From assembly GCA_028289405.1 (NCBI GenBank), contig JANQPP010000206.1, forward strand, positions 65,092 to 105,784: 40,693 nt of DNA, read 5' to 3'. The notes below the pieces were generated by a model. It was not told the origin of the DNA. It made no database searches and saw nothing but the letters and a program-made list of their open reading frames with translations. Below, piece after piece: positions 17,065 through 24,691 of this stretch (within the stretch, counting starts at the first letter, position 1; every line of letters starts with the position of its first letter). Source of the stretch: Pirellulales bacterium (GTDB taxonomy: Bacteria; Planctomycetota; Planctomycetia; Pirellulales; JANQPP01). Position numbers and translations under genes: made by a program.

Positions 17065-17364
17065 TTACGGCAGGGATTCGGCTTGGGAAAAATAGAACGC
17101 CATGTTGGAAACGCGGGTGTCAAACTCCGTCTGCAAGGAGTCCATCACCTGCTGCTTCGTTAAAGAGGCCATTTCGGCCACGACCAGGCGTTCGATGATT
17201 TCCACGAACGATTCGCCGGCACGGGCTTGAGCGGCGGCCCACTTCTTTTGGTCGTTCGTACCATTCGCGATCATATCCCGCAGCTTGACGTTGACCGCCA
17301 AGCGTATCCGTTGCGTGATCGCTTTCGTGTTGATCAAGTTGTGGATTTCTTTGGCATCAGCCAT
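17065..17364 (-). CDS. Hypothetical helical protein
   Basis: 99 residues, almost all helical (ITQRIRLAVNVKLRDMIA, FVEIIERLVVAEMASLTKQQVMDSL). It has no membrane segment or cysteine. It follows by one base the gene for a small membrane protein and precedes the virion proteins. It could be a chaperone or a minor tail protein. Unknown. Confidence 0.5.
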   Translation of the reverse strand: MADAKEIHNLINTKAITQRIRLAVNVKLRDMIANGTNDQKKWAAAQARAGESFVEIIERLVVAEMASLTKQQVMDSLQTEFDTRVSNMAFYFSQAESLP

Positions 17365-17365
17365 T

Positions 17366-17623
17366 TCAATCCCCTCTCTCTTGAATGAGCTCCAACACGC
17401 GGTCGAGCTTTTGGTTTTGCTGCTGCATGAGGGACAACTGTTTGCCTTGCAGAGCCACGGTGGTCTCCATGGCGGTTAGACGCTTGTCGATGCCGTGCAT
17501 GAGGGTGACCAGGCTGCGGAGCAGGCCATCCTGGCGGAAGTAAACTGCCCCGAATCCGGCGGCGAGCGTGAGCACGATGGAAATCACGCCCACCCAAAAC
17601 TGTGGGTCTAAGCCGTTCGTCAC
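17366..17623 (-). CDS. Small membrane protein with coiled coil (holin candidate)
   Basis: 85 residues. One transmembrane helix spans about residues 9-29 (FWVGVISIVLTLAAGFGAVYF), followed by a long coiled coil (LTAMETTVALQGKQLSLMQQQNQKLDRVLEL). This architecture, one N-terminal membrane span with a charged coiled-coil tail, is shared by several phage holin and membrane-anchored appendage families. Lysis function is only inferred; no endolysin gene is adjacent. Confidence 0.55.
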   Translation of the reverse strand: MTNGLDPQFWVGVISIVLTLAAGFGAVYFRQDGLLRSLVTLMHGIDKRLTAMETTVALQGKQLSLMQQQNQKLDRVLELIQERGD

Positions 17624-17631
17624 TTGGTCTC

Positions 17632-17880
17632 CTACCTCAATTCAGTTCCATCGCGAGACATCGCGAGCATCTCAAACCCAAGACTTAGTCGCTGTCCTTC
17701 TGATGGCCGATTGTTAAACGACCCTAGTTCCATTGACCGTGTATTTGCGGCTTGACGTGCGCCTTCATGTTTCGCCGAGCAATGGTGGTTCCATCCGGTG
17801 TATTGCTGGCCGCACGAAACGCACGTGTGCGCTGCGTTTGGGCACTCAAGCATCAACTCTTGGACCGTTTTCGCCGTCAC
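17632..17880 (-). CDS. Small zinc-ribbon-like protein
   Basis: 82 residues with ECPNAAHTCVSCGQQYTGWNHHC near the N-terminus. The Cys/His spacing (C-x6-C-x2-C...HH-C) suggests a single zinc site. The remainder is polar and probably disordered. The gene overlaps the start of the next by 4 bases on the right (ATGA). Unknown function. Confidence 0.5.
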   Translation of the reverse strand: MTAKTVQELMLECPNAAHTCVSCGQQYTGWNHHCSAKHEGARQAANTRSMELGSFNNRPSEGQRLSLGFEMLAMSRDGTELR

Positions 17881-19628
17881 CTCTTCCGCATCCCTTCAAT
17901 CAGTGCCCTCATCTTCGGCGCCTCACTCAGCGGCTGCCCCTGGTACTCCACGTGCCCGAACGCCTTGTTGCGAATGCGGTTGGCGTAGTCGAAAAACACC
18001 ACCATGTCACAACCGAAATCGGCGTAGCGGTCCAAAGCAATGCGGTAGACATCCGCCATGCGCGGATCCCGCATCACCTCGGCCAGCGTCTCCTCGGTCA
18101 TCGCTTGGTTTTCAAGCACTTCCAAATGATGCCCACACTCGTAGAGGTAGAACGGCACGCCACGCTCGTCGGCCAATGCCTTTGACTTTTCGATATCGTC
18201 GTCTTGCGGGAACCTCCGGGCGTTGCTTCTGAGGCCATCAATCATCCGGTCTACATCGTTGTGATCCGTGCTCGTGCCGAAGTAGCCAGCCACGCCAATC
18301 GCATCGATCGGCCCGCCGTTGGCTTCGGTCCGCAGTACCATCTGTTTGGTGGTGAAGTGACCGAACGCCTGGCCCATCACGCAGAGCACCAGGCGGTCAC
18401 GCTCGCCCGCTTCGCGCCAGACCTGGTCCCAAATCTTGTGGTTGTTGGCAATGCGGCGACCCATCTTTTCGCCAGCCGTCTCACCGGTCTGAGCATTCCA
18501 GGCCCAATCGCCCTGATCGAAAATCGTGTTCCAGAACTCGTTCGTGAACTCCACGTAGATTTTTCGGTCGGGGTCGAGCTCTTCCAGGAACAACTTCGCC
18601 ATGCGGCGGATATGGTCATCGTCCGCCAGCCAGGGCACGCAGACCCAGGGGTCGTTCTGGCATTCATTGGCCAGCCAAGCCATGTACTCGTAGGCCACGC
18701 CGGGGCGGCCTTGCTGGCGAGGGTCGTAGGACTGCTTTCGGTCCGCCCAGGTCACGACGTCGCTATCGTTCACCCGCCCCCAGTTGAGATGCCGCACGAC
18801 AGCGAAATTGCTCATCGCCGCGACGTAGTCCGTGTGGAACATGCGGCCTTCCTGCCCCGGGAACCAGCAATGCACGTCCTCCATCGTGAGGCCGTCGGAC
18901 ATCTCGAGTGCCAGATATTCGTTACCCGGGGAAACTCTCACCACCTTGCGCCCCGGTTCACTGATAATCGTCTCGCCCGTATTGAGACTCACCTCCCCAG
19001 CACCGTCCCAGGTGAGCACGTAATCCCCAGCGGGGACATGCGGGCCGATGCCGGAAACGATGATGTTGTCCGGGGGCCGCATGCAATTAACCGCGTCCGC
19101 GAACGGCCAGTCGGGCACCCAGTACGTGTTCCAGGACGTGTTCATGCCGACCAGCATGCCACGATAGGTGCCGTCGGCCTGGCCGGGGGGCGGTGGGTCG
19201 GGGTCGGGTGGAGGATCTACGGGGGGATCAACAGGCGTGTCGCTGACATCGAAGGATTTGGATTTCATCAATCCACGCTTGCCGCTGGCGTCGTAGGCCA
19301 CGGCGGTAACGGTATACACACCGGGACGCAGGGCCATGAACTGCATGCGTCCTTCCGAGTCTCCGAATAGCGTGTAAGGACGCACCGACTCGCTCCGCTC
19401 GGAAGTTAGCCCGATGCCGGCAATTGCCATGTCAACGCGGGCCACGGCCTCATGTTCGGCTACCGCTACAGCCGTGTACTTTCCTTCCTTGTCCAGAATT
19501 CGAAGCTCTTCGATCGCCAGCGGATCGACCGGCGGATCAACCGGCGGCTCCACGCTGGTCGGCATGAGCATGCCGTCGAGTGTGAACTCTTCACCGTCGA
19601 TGTTGATTTTGCCCGTGATCGGTTTCAT
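17877..19628 (-). CDS. Glycoside-hydrolase-like (clan A fold) protein with Pro-rich linkers
   Basis: Start ATG 19628 gives 583 residues without a signal peptide. Order: N-terminal beta segment (1-25), first linker PPVDPPVDP (28-36), Ig-like beta domain (38-128), second linker PPVDPPPDPDPPPP (135-148), then a catalytic-type domain (155-583). In the last, EFTNEFWN places Glu364 as the likely acid/base after Asn363, and YLYECGHH places Glu497 as the likely nucleophile, as in clan GH-A enzymes. It follows appendage genes, so it may be a virion depolymerase acting on surface polysaccharide. Substrate unknown. Confidence 0.65.
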   Translation of the reverse strand: MKPITGKINIDGEEFTLDGMLMPTSVEPPVDPPVDPLAIEELRILDKEGKYTAVAVAEHEAVARVDMAIAGIGLTSERSESVRPYTLFGDSEGRMQFMALRPGVYTVTAVAYDASGKRGLMKSKSFDVSDTPVDPPVDPPPDPDPPPPGQADGTYRGMLVGMNTSWNTYWVPDWPFADAVNCMRPPDNIIVSGIGPHVPAGDYVLTWDGAGEVSLNTGETIISEPGRKVVRVSPGNEYLALEMSDGLTMEDVHCWFPGQEGRMFHTDYVAAMSNFAVVRHLNWGRVNDSDVVTWADRKQSYDPRQQGRPGVAYEYMAWLANECQNDPWVCVPWLADDDHIRRMAKLFLEELDPDRKIYVEFTNEFWNTIFDQGDWAWNAQTGETAGEKMGRRIANNHKIWDQVWREAGERDRLVLCVMGQAFGHFTTKQMVLRTEANGGPIDAIGVAGYFGTSTDHNDVDRMIDGLRSNARRFPQDDDIEKSKALADERGVPFYLYECGHHLEVLENQAMTEETLAEVMRDPRMADVYRIALDRYADFGCDMVVFFDYANRIRNKAFGHVEYQGQPLSEAPKMRALIEGMRKR

Positions 19629-19801
19629 GTTGGCTCGCTCGTATTCCGAATGTGCCTTACAAACTCCACGGACGTCATGCCGTTCGTGTCCCACCTGCCA
19701 AGCCGACGTACTTCATGCAACGTCGGGAGTTCGCGGTTTTCTTCCGCCCGCTCGACGAAATCCTTGAATCGCCGGACGATCTTTTCGCCAATCTTGCTCA
19801 T
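19625..19801 (-). CDS. Small hypothetical protein
   Basis: 58 residues from ATG 19801 (MSKIGEKIVRRFKDF); upstream codons overlap the preceding gene. Basic N-terminal helix, then ELPTLHEVRRLGRW and an acidic end. It overlaps the glycoside-hydrolase-like gene by 4 bases. No family recognised. Confidence 0.45.
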   Translation of the reverse strand: MSKIGEKIVRRFKDFVERAEENRELPTLHEVRRLGRWDTNGMTSVEFVRHIRNTSEPT

Positions 19802-19818
19802 GCTTGCTCGACTTCCAA

Positions 19819-20052
19819 TCAGATCTTTTGCGACAAAACTGCCGCGTTGTACCAACTGAACGAAAGCTCGTCGTTTCCCGCGAAGTCGCCTAGTTTCCGT
19901 AACGCATCCGCTCGGCTGGCTGCATCAAAAACGAACACGTAACGCTCCTCGTCTTTCACCATTGCCACGACGTGCATTTCGTCGTCTTGCGGTGATGGTT
20001 CGGTAAGGCGATTCGTGCTCAAAGTAAAACTCTCTTTCCCCTGTCGGCCCAT
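19819..20052 (-). CDS. Small hypothetical protein
   Basis: 77 residues. After a polar lead the sequence MHVVAMVKDEERYVFVFDAASRADALRKLGDFA looks like a compact alpha/beta unit of the kind seen in small phage accessory proteins; shorter initiation at this Met is possible. It precedes a 98-base gap and the exported-protein module. Unknown function. Confidence 0.45.
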   Translation of the reverse strand: MGRQGKESFTLSTNRLTEPSPQDDEMHVVAMVKDEERYVFVFDAASRADALRKLGDFAGNDELSFSWYNAAVLSQKI

Positions 20053-20150
20053 TAGGAAAGCCTTTGGCCGTTTTCTTTACTAAAAGCGGGCGTCCGTGCC
20101 CCAGGGAGGCATCATGCCCAGACAGCCGGGAAGCCCCGACATCAAGTTCG

Positions 20151-20690
20151 CTACCGAAACCGTGTCACTGTCACCCTTCGTCCAAACAAACCCCGCCGCT
20201 CTACGACCGTGGCCGCGTTCAATACGTTGAAGCCGCGATGCCGAAAGTCGTTTGCCCCCAGCAAAATGAACTGGCCGGGCTGCACGACCGGCGGCACAGC
20301 CAAAATGTTCGGACCCACCGGATACGGCTGCGCGGCCACGACGAAACCGAACGGGTTAACCGGCTGCGGCGGCACCGCCACCAGGGCCTGGTTGTTGAAG
20401 CAGGCGTTGCAATTCGCCGCGTGGGCCCCATCGGGGCTGCACGCCACGCAGGCGAGCAACAGGGCGGTCAGTAGGGCGATGGGCTTCATGGGATTGAGCC
20501 TCCGTTTATTTCGAGGAATCGGTTTGTCTTTGGAGGGACCGCCAAGAAGCGATTCGACTGAATGCTCCGGTGGCTGTTCCCGCAGATTTCGCAACTGTTC
20601 CCGCAGTTTTTGCAACTGCTCTAGGCGGTTTAGAGTTTCCTTGATGTCGTCCGGCGACTTCCACGGAGTTGGTGGAATGTATCGGCTCAT
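20151..20690 (-). CDS. Cys-containing lipoprotein ORF with coiled-coil N-terminal extension (two possible starts)
   Basis: The frame runs 179 codons from ATG 20690, which has a GGGGGAG site and sits one base after the upstream stop. Residues 1-67 form a Leu/Gln/Arg coiled coil (LQKLREQLRNLREQ). Met68 (ATG 20489) has its own GGAGG site 9 bases away and opens a signal sequence MKPIALLTALLLAC with a lipobox (LLAC). The mature part carries CNACF (a CxxC pair resembling a heme motif whose His is Phe) and Pro/Val-rich strands. Two products, or one membrane-anchored protein with a cytoplasmic coiled coil, are possible. Function unknown. Confidence 0.6.
   Translation of the reverse strand: MSRYIPPTPWKSPDDIKETLNRLEQLQKLREQLRNLREQPPEHSVESLLGGPSKDKPIPRNKRRLNPMKPIALLTALLLACVACSPDGAHAANCNACFNNQALVAVPPQPVNPFGFVVAAQPYPVGPNILAVPPVVQPGQFILLGANDFRHRGFNVLNAATVVERRGLFGRRVTVTRFR
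20574..20615 (-). repeat. Two 21-bp direct repeats encoding coiled-coil heptads
   Basis: Units 20574-20594 and 20595-20615 differ at two bases (CTGTTCCCGCAGATTTCGCAA versus ...TTTTTGCAA). They encode LRNLREQ and LQKLREQ. The 21-base length preserves frame, which supports real translation of the N-terminal extension. Confidence 0.75.
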
Positions 20691-21281
20691 TCACTCCCCC
20701 TGCGGCTTAAACAGCTCCGCTTCCAGCGCGTGGTACTCTTCCTTAGACAGCGTCTTGCCCCCTTTAGGCATGTGCTTCGATTTGTCCTCGTCGAGTTGCA
20801 ACACGGCATGATTCACGCGGCGTCGCTTGGTCCAGTCCCACTCAGCAATCGGCATCGAGAGATCGACGCCGGCTTGCTCGTTCCCGGGCTGGTGGCACTT
20901 GATGCACTTTTGCTGAATCAGCCCGTCAGCCGTGAGCGGCTGGGCTTGCGTGCTGTACGTCGCCGGCTGCACGCCGAGCGCCTTTTGGATCTCCTCGCGG
21001 ATGATCTGCCGAATGTCGCCTGCCTGGCTCTGCTGCTGGTAGAACGTTTGTCCGTACGTCTGAGATGTTTGGTGCGGGTTGTACGTCTGTTGTCCGTAAA
21101 AAGCTGGCCCGAATCCGTACGGAGCCGCCGTGGCCACCGGCACGCCGAAGGGCACCACGAACGGCGTCACGGCCAGCAATTGATTTCGATTGACCAACAC
21201 CCGCCGCGCCGTGCCGGCGGAGACGTCCACCGCGACCGTGCTGAGGGCAATCCAAGTTAATACGACGATAAGGTTACGCAT
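20691..21281 (-). CDS. Exported mono-heme cytochrome c protein
   Basis: 196 residues with a Sec-type signal (MRNLIVVLTWIALSTVAVDVSA). The middle is Pro/Gln/Tyr-rich low complexity (55-87), followed by a helix (IRQIIREEIQKAL). The C-terminal domain has the heme-attachment motif CIKCH (126-130) and an HMPKGG segment whose Met171 can be the axial ligand, as in class I cytochromes c. It would function outside the inner membrane after host heme ligation. Its NRNQLLAVTPF-VVPFGV stretch resembles the next gene's NNQALVAVPPQPVNPFGF, suggesting related surface segments. Confidence 0.75.
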   Translation of the reverse strand: MRNLIVVLTWIALSTVAVDVSAGTARRVLVNRNQLLAVTPFVVPFGVPVATAAPYGFGPAFYGQQTYNPHQTSQTYGQTFYQQQSQAGDIRQIIREEIQKALGVQPATYSTQAQPLTADGLIQQKCIKCHQPGNEQAGVDLSMPIAEWDWTKRRRVNHAVLQLDEDKSKHMPKGGKTLSKEEYHALEAELFKPQGE

Positions 21282-21493
21282 GCGAATGCCTCTTGGAGCT
21301 TCTCGAAAATTTCGTTTGGGTGTTCTTTCACGATGAACGTAATGCGTCCCCCGGCAACGTAGACCTGGGTCTTCCCGGGCTGCACAACGTATGCCCCATT
21401 CAAGTCATTCAAGTTAATGACGCAGGGCTCACCGCTGGCCTCAGTCAACTTGATGGCCATGATAGGAACGCGAAATTCATCTACCGTCCGCAT
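21257..21493 (-). CDS. FlbD/SwrD-like small protein
   Basis: 78 residues from ATG 21493 (AGGAG 11 bases upstream); a start at MAIKLTEASG is also possible. The core, AIKLTEASGEPCVINLNDL...TQVYVAGGRITFIVKEHPNEIFEKL, follows the FlbD/SwrD pattern (IKLT, NxxxI, VxLxxG, VKExxxEIxxxI). Those proteins are small regulators of flagellar or swarming genes in other bacteria, but phage relatives have no defined role. It overlaps both cytochrome genes, so it belongs to the same operon. Confidence 0.5.
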   Translation of the reverse strand: MRTVDEFRVPIMAIKLTEASGEPCVINLNDLNGAYVVQPGKTQVYVAGGRITFIVKEHPNEIFEKLQEAFACVTLSSY

Positions 21494-22839
21494 GTGATCG
21501 CAAACTCCTGAAATGAACTGGCCCACATCTCCCGATGCACCGTCTCCCCACCCAGCAGCCGCCGGATGTGGGGATCGGTCGATGCCGGCAACACCTTCAA
21601 CGCATGCATCGGATGCACGCCTGCTTCCCGGCAGGCTTGCTCAAAATCGACCTGGCCGATGTACGACTCATAAGCCCAGCGATGCGCTTTCGCGGCTTCC
21701 TGGATTGGCACACCAACCGCCCGTCGGGTGACGCGCTCCGCCTGGGCGTTGTGGAACTGCCTTTGGATCTCCAGGGCTTCGGGGTCGCCGTAGATGTCCG
21801 CGAACGTCAGCGCCACGTCAGGGCGAGCGTAGAAGGCGGTATCGGGCGGTAAGGTCTCGTCACTGAAGGCCCATAATGACTCACCCCCCACGGCGATGTG
21901 GCAGCGGGCGCACGAGATGCCGGCCTGGAGCAAAAAGCCCTCGGCTTCCGCGTGCTTATCGACGGCCACATTTTGCGGTGCCGTGTCCTGCCGATTCCCC
22001 GCGGCGTCGAACAGGGCATACACCGGCCAGCCGTTGACGCTGGCGATGTGTTCTTCGGCGTCGTGGACTAGGGCGATTTCTGCGGTGTTGACGGGCCGTC
22101 GGATAGGGTCGCGGTCAGCTTGGATTCTGGCTGGATCTCTAGTGATCCACACCGGCGATACTCCAGCGCGTAACACGATGCGACCAGGCTTTCGGGTGGG
22201 TCCTCGGTCAGTGAGGTTGGCGGCACGGATACTTTCACCGGCGGCGGCACCCACGGCCCCCAGCTTCGCAAACCAGTCTTCTCGTCTACCCGGCACTCCC
22301 ACCATTTGGTAGTACGCGCCGGCTCGACTACTATCGACGAGCCACTGCCGTGCGTCGAGCAAGGGGAACTTCGTTCCGGTGGCCGCCGCGAGACGCCCTG
22401 CTTCGGCGAGTCCCGCCCATCCGCCCGGGGCTTGGACGGTTTGGATTTTGCCTTCAATGAGGACCTGGCCGGTGACAGAGAACGCGTGGTCCGATGCGCT
22501 AACAACCCTCCATGCCATATTCCAATCAGGTACACGACTAGCGTCCACAACAGAAGCCAGGGGTATTCCATACAGCGTCTCCGTGATCTTGGTCCACCGC
22601 ACGTGACGTCGCTCGTGCAGCAGCATGTTCAGCCACCAGTTGATGGCAATTTCCGCTTTGGGCCGATCCTCGGGCTTCACCGCATACGTCGTGACGTACC
22701 GCCAGCCCTGCCCGGGGTGCAGTTCGGCATGGGCCACGGCGGCTTGAAGTTCCCGTGCGGGGGAGCCGAACGCCAGCACCGCGGCGGTCGCGACGGCCAG
22801 GCAGGCGAGGCACCCCAGGATGTGCTGGCGAGTGATCAT
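21481..22839 (-). CDS. Large exported cytochrome c-like protein
   Basis: Start ATG 22839 gives 452 residues. The N-terminus MITRQHILGCLACLAVATAAVLAF is a signal or anchor, possibly with lipobox ILGC. Residues 60-260 are mixed alpha/beta, with LDARQWLVDSSRAGAYYQMVGV and a HDAEEH motif at 259-264. The heme motif CARCH lies at 310-314. The C-terminal part is helical. I have seen this arrangement (HDAEEH, then a CxxCH) in uncharacterised planctomycete proteins. Heme binding is predicted from one motif; catalytic role unknown. Confidence 0.65.
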   Translation of the reverse strand: MITRQHILGCLACLAVATAAVLAFGSPARELQAAVAHAELHPGQGWRYVTTYAVKPEDRPKAEIAINWWLNMLLHERRHVRWTKITETLYGIPLASVVDASRVPDWNMAWRVVSASDHAFSVTGQVLIEGKIQTVQAPGGWAGLAEAGRLAAATGTKFPLLDARQWLVDSSRAGAYYQMVGVPGRREDWFAKLGAVGAAAGESIRAANLTDRGPTRKPGRIVLRAGVSPVWITRDPARIQADRDPIRRPVNTAEIALVHDAEEHIASVNGWPVYALFDAAGNRQDTAPQNVAVDKHAEAEGFLLQAGISCARCHIAVGGESLWAFSDETLPPDTAFYARPDVALTFADIYGDPEALEIQRQFHNAQAERVTRRAVGVPIQEAAKAHRWAYESYIGQVDFEQACREAGVHPMHALKVLPASTDPHIRRLLGGETVHREMWASSFQEFAITCGR

Positions 22840-22931
22840 GTTTCCCGAGTTAGATGATGAACCAAATAAGCGACGGCAAGTCCATGCACGATACAGATGC
22901 AACAGAACTCGGCGAAATCGATCTCGCCCAT
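22836..22931 (-). CDS. 31-residue membrane peptide
   Basis: Starts at ATG 22931 overlapping the upstream stop (TGATG) and ends within the next start. The sequence MGEIDFAEFCCICIVHGLAVAYLVHHL has one hydrophobic span with three Cys. Coupling to the preceding small membrane protein suggests a pair of small membrane proteins, as in holin/antiholin or toxin-like modules. Short, so support is from coupling and hydrophobic pattern only. Confidence 0.45.
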   Translation of the reverse strand: MGEIDFAEFCCICIVHGLAVAYLVHHLTRET

Positions 22932-23155
22932 CACGCCGCCCCCCGCTCCGCGAACGCAAGCGCCATGCGAAGCTTGAAAGCAATGCACAGACACGCTGTA
23001 GCCAGAATCAACGTAAGCCAAGGCGGTCCATACATGTGACTCAGAACCGTAACCGAAACTGTGCCGGTGCAACCAAACAGGTCGCAATACGTGGACATCC
23101 GCAACCGTCGTGTTTTCTCTTCCAATTCGGCAACGGTGTAGTTTTCGAAGTCCAT
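22931..23155 (-). CDS. Small membrane protein coupled to the protease
   Basis: 74 residues from ATG 23155, which overlaps the protease stop (TGATG). The N-terminus is charged (MDFENYTVAELEEKTRRLRM), followed by two hydrophobic stretches (about 27-40 and 44-60: PPWLTLILATACLCIAF) and a basic C-terminus. It is a candidate holin or membrane partner of the subtilisin-like protein. No family recognised. Confidence 0.5.
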   Translation of the reverse strand: MDFENYTVAELEEKTRRLRMSTYCDLFGCTGTVSVTVLSHMYGPPWLTLILATACLCIAFKLRMALAFAERGAA

Positions 23156-24189
23156 CACGCCGCCCCCCGCCCCCAACTCACGAAGTCGCCGGCACGGGCC
23201 GGAGAATGCAGTTCGCCAAAGAGACCCCCAAACAAAGGCTGTGTCCGTCCTTCCGGCTGCTTGACGTTCATCCCGATTTGGCTGGGATCGAAAATCCCCG
23301 GGCCTGTCTCCGGGTCACGTCCCGGATGGTGCACGTCCCTGGCGTTCATGCGCAGGTAGCGCTTGACCCGCTCCGGATCGGTGGGCTGCAAATCACCAGC
23401 GCAAATGGCGAGACCACACCCCGCCGTGATGTGGGGGGCGGCCATGCTGGTGCCTGAATTTTCCACGTAGATCGGCTGGCCTCGACGATCGACGGAGGTG
23501 CTAAAGATGTGTTCTCCGTAGCAGGCAATATCGATTTCCTCGCCCCGGCTGGTGAAATGGGACGGGTTGCCGTTGCGATCTACGGAAGAGACGGCCACCG
23601 CCAGCGGATCGTTGGCCGGCGCGTTGACGCCGCCGCCATCATTGCCCGCCGCGACGATCACCGGAACTTGATGTTTGGCGGCGTACTCCAGTTGGCGTCG
23701 CATGCCGTCGCTGGCCTGCCCACGCATGCCAGCCGAAATGTTCACGACAAGGCAGCCTTCGTCCACGCAGATTTTGAGGGCCTCTTGCATCCCCTCGTCC
23801 GTGCCCTGGCCGAGTGCGTTCAGGGCCTGGATAGAGAGCACCTGAGACAGCGGAGCCAGACCAGGAATGCCGATGTCGTTCCCTTCGTTGGCCACCATCG
23901 TGCCGATGACATGCGTCCCATGTCCGTTCTCGTCGATCCCGGACTCCCCGGGAATGACGCTGCGAGATCCCTTGATGCGGCCTTGCAGGTCCGGATGGGA
24001 AAACAGAACCCCGGAGTCGATGACGCCAAACAGGAGCGGCGTGCCGTCCGGCAGGAGCCCCTGTGTCGTCTCCCAGACTTTGGGGATGTTCAGCTTCGTG
24101 AGAGCGTACGGGATGCGTTCTCCCGCTTGCTGGAGCGTGTACGCCGCGTGCTGCGTGACTTCCGGCAACCGCCAGGTGAAGTCGGCCAT
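23155..24189 (-). CDS. Subtilisin-family (S8) serine protease
   Basis: 344 residues, no signal peptide. Catalytic triad motifs are clear: GVIDSGV with Asp58, ENGHGTHV with His90, and NSGTSMAAPH with Ser248. The oxyanion Asn is in AAGNDGG (Asn183). No prodomain is evident, though a 25-45 residue N-terminal extension precedes the catalytic domain. Located next to small membrane proteins, it could be a lysis or host-takeover protease, or a virion component that digests the envelope. Absence of a signal argues against ordinary secretion. Confidence 0.88.
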   Translation of the reverse strand: MADFTWRLPEVTQHAAYTLQQAGERIPYALTKLNIPKVWETTQGLLPDGTPLLFGVIDSGVLFSHPDLQGRIKGSRSVIPGESGIDENGHGTHVIGTMVANEGNDIGIPGLAPLSQVLSIQALNALGQGTDEGMQEALKICVDEGCLVVNISAGMRGQASDGMRRQLEYAAKHQVPVIVAAGNDGGGVNAPANDPLAVAVSSVDRNGNPSHFTSRGEEIDIACYGEHIFSTSVDRRGQPIYVENSGTSMAAPHITAGCGLAICAGDLQPTDPERVKRYLRMNARDVHHPGRDPETGPGIFDPSQIGMNVKQPEGRTQPLFGGLFGELHSPARAGDFVSWGRGAA

Positions 24190-24214
24190 CTCCCTCCCCT
24201 CCGTGCCAGATGGG

Positions 24215-24436
24215 CTAGTCTTGGCTGCCGCCGGTCAATTGGCCGATCAGCTCGATGATGCCCCAAATGCGGTCCAAGCCGCCGGAGGGAATCCCAACGG
24301 CCGGCAGGATCAGATCCAGGATGCGGCGGACGTTTTTGAGACGATCGCCAAGCCCTTGCGCCGAGACGGCGTCAGGATCGAGAGAAGCAGTGAGGGTCTG
24401 GAGTTCCGAGAACTGCTCGGGAGAAAGATTTGACAT
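24215..24436 (-). CDS. Small hypothetical protein
   Basis: 73 residues from ATG 24436 (MSNLSPEQFSELQTL). Helical, with a hydrophobic middle (VRRILDLILPAVGIP) that is too short and too broken for a clear membrane span, then Gly-rich end. It precedes the protease gene. Function unknown. Confidence 0.45.
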   Translation of the reverse strand: MSNLSPEQFSELQTLTASLDPDAVSAQGLGDRLKNVRRILDLILPAVGIPSGGLDRIWGIIELIGQLTGGSQD

Positions 24437-24508
24437 GCGCGTAGGTCTCCACATGAAGAGTGGATTCGAGCATCCCGAGCCCGTGACCTACTTGCACGCT
24501 CCGGCGGC

Positions 24509-24691
24509 TTACTTGCCGCTGGCAGGATTGATATCAGGGCTAGCAGATTTCGGCGAAGTTGTCAAACGCTGCTGCATGTCATCGATGCTGCATCGATTGA
24601 TCTGCCACATGGCAAACCCAAGAAACAAAAGAATGATCAGACGGACCTGCGTTCCTCGAAGTTCTCGCCAAACACGGTCGATATCACTCAC
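24509..24691 (-). CDS. Small single-span membrane protein
   Basis: 60 residues; GTG start overlaps the csrA stop. One transmembrane helix spans about residues 17-30 (VRLIILLFLGFAMW), followed by a polar C-terminus (QINRCSIDDMQQRLTTSP). N-in topology is suggested by the charged N-terminus. It may be a holin- or spanin-like component or an uncharacterised membrane protein coupled to CsrA translation. Confidence 0.5.
   Translation of the reverse strand: MSDIDRVWRELRGTQVRLIILLFLGFAMWQINRCSIDDMQQRLTTSPKSASPDINPASGK

Noticed and set aside
18204..19370. Long plus-strand open frame opposite the glycoside-hydrolase-like gene
   Set aside because: It lies fully opposite a well-supported minus-strand gene, has Arg/Pro/Val-rich composition typical of antisense frames, and no ribosome site or family motif.
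22068..22571. Minus-strand frame with a hydrophobic start overlapping the large cytochrome-like gene
   Set aside because: It lies inside the 21481-22839 coding frame, is Arg/Ser/Pro-rich, has no ribosome site, and the main frame is supported by heme and HDAEEH motifs.
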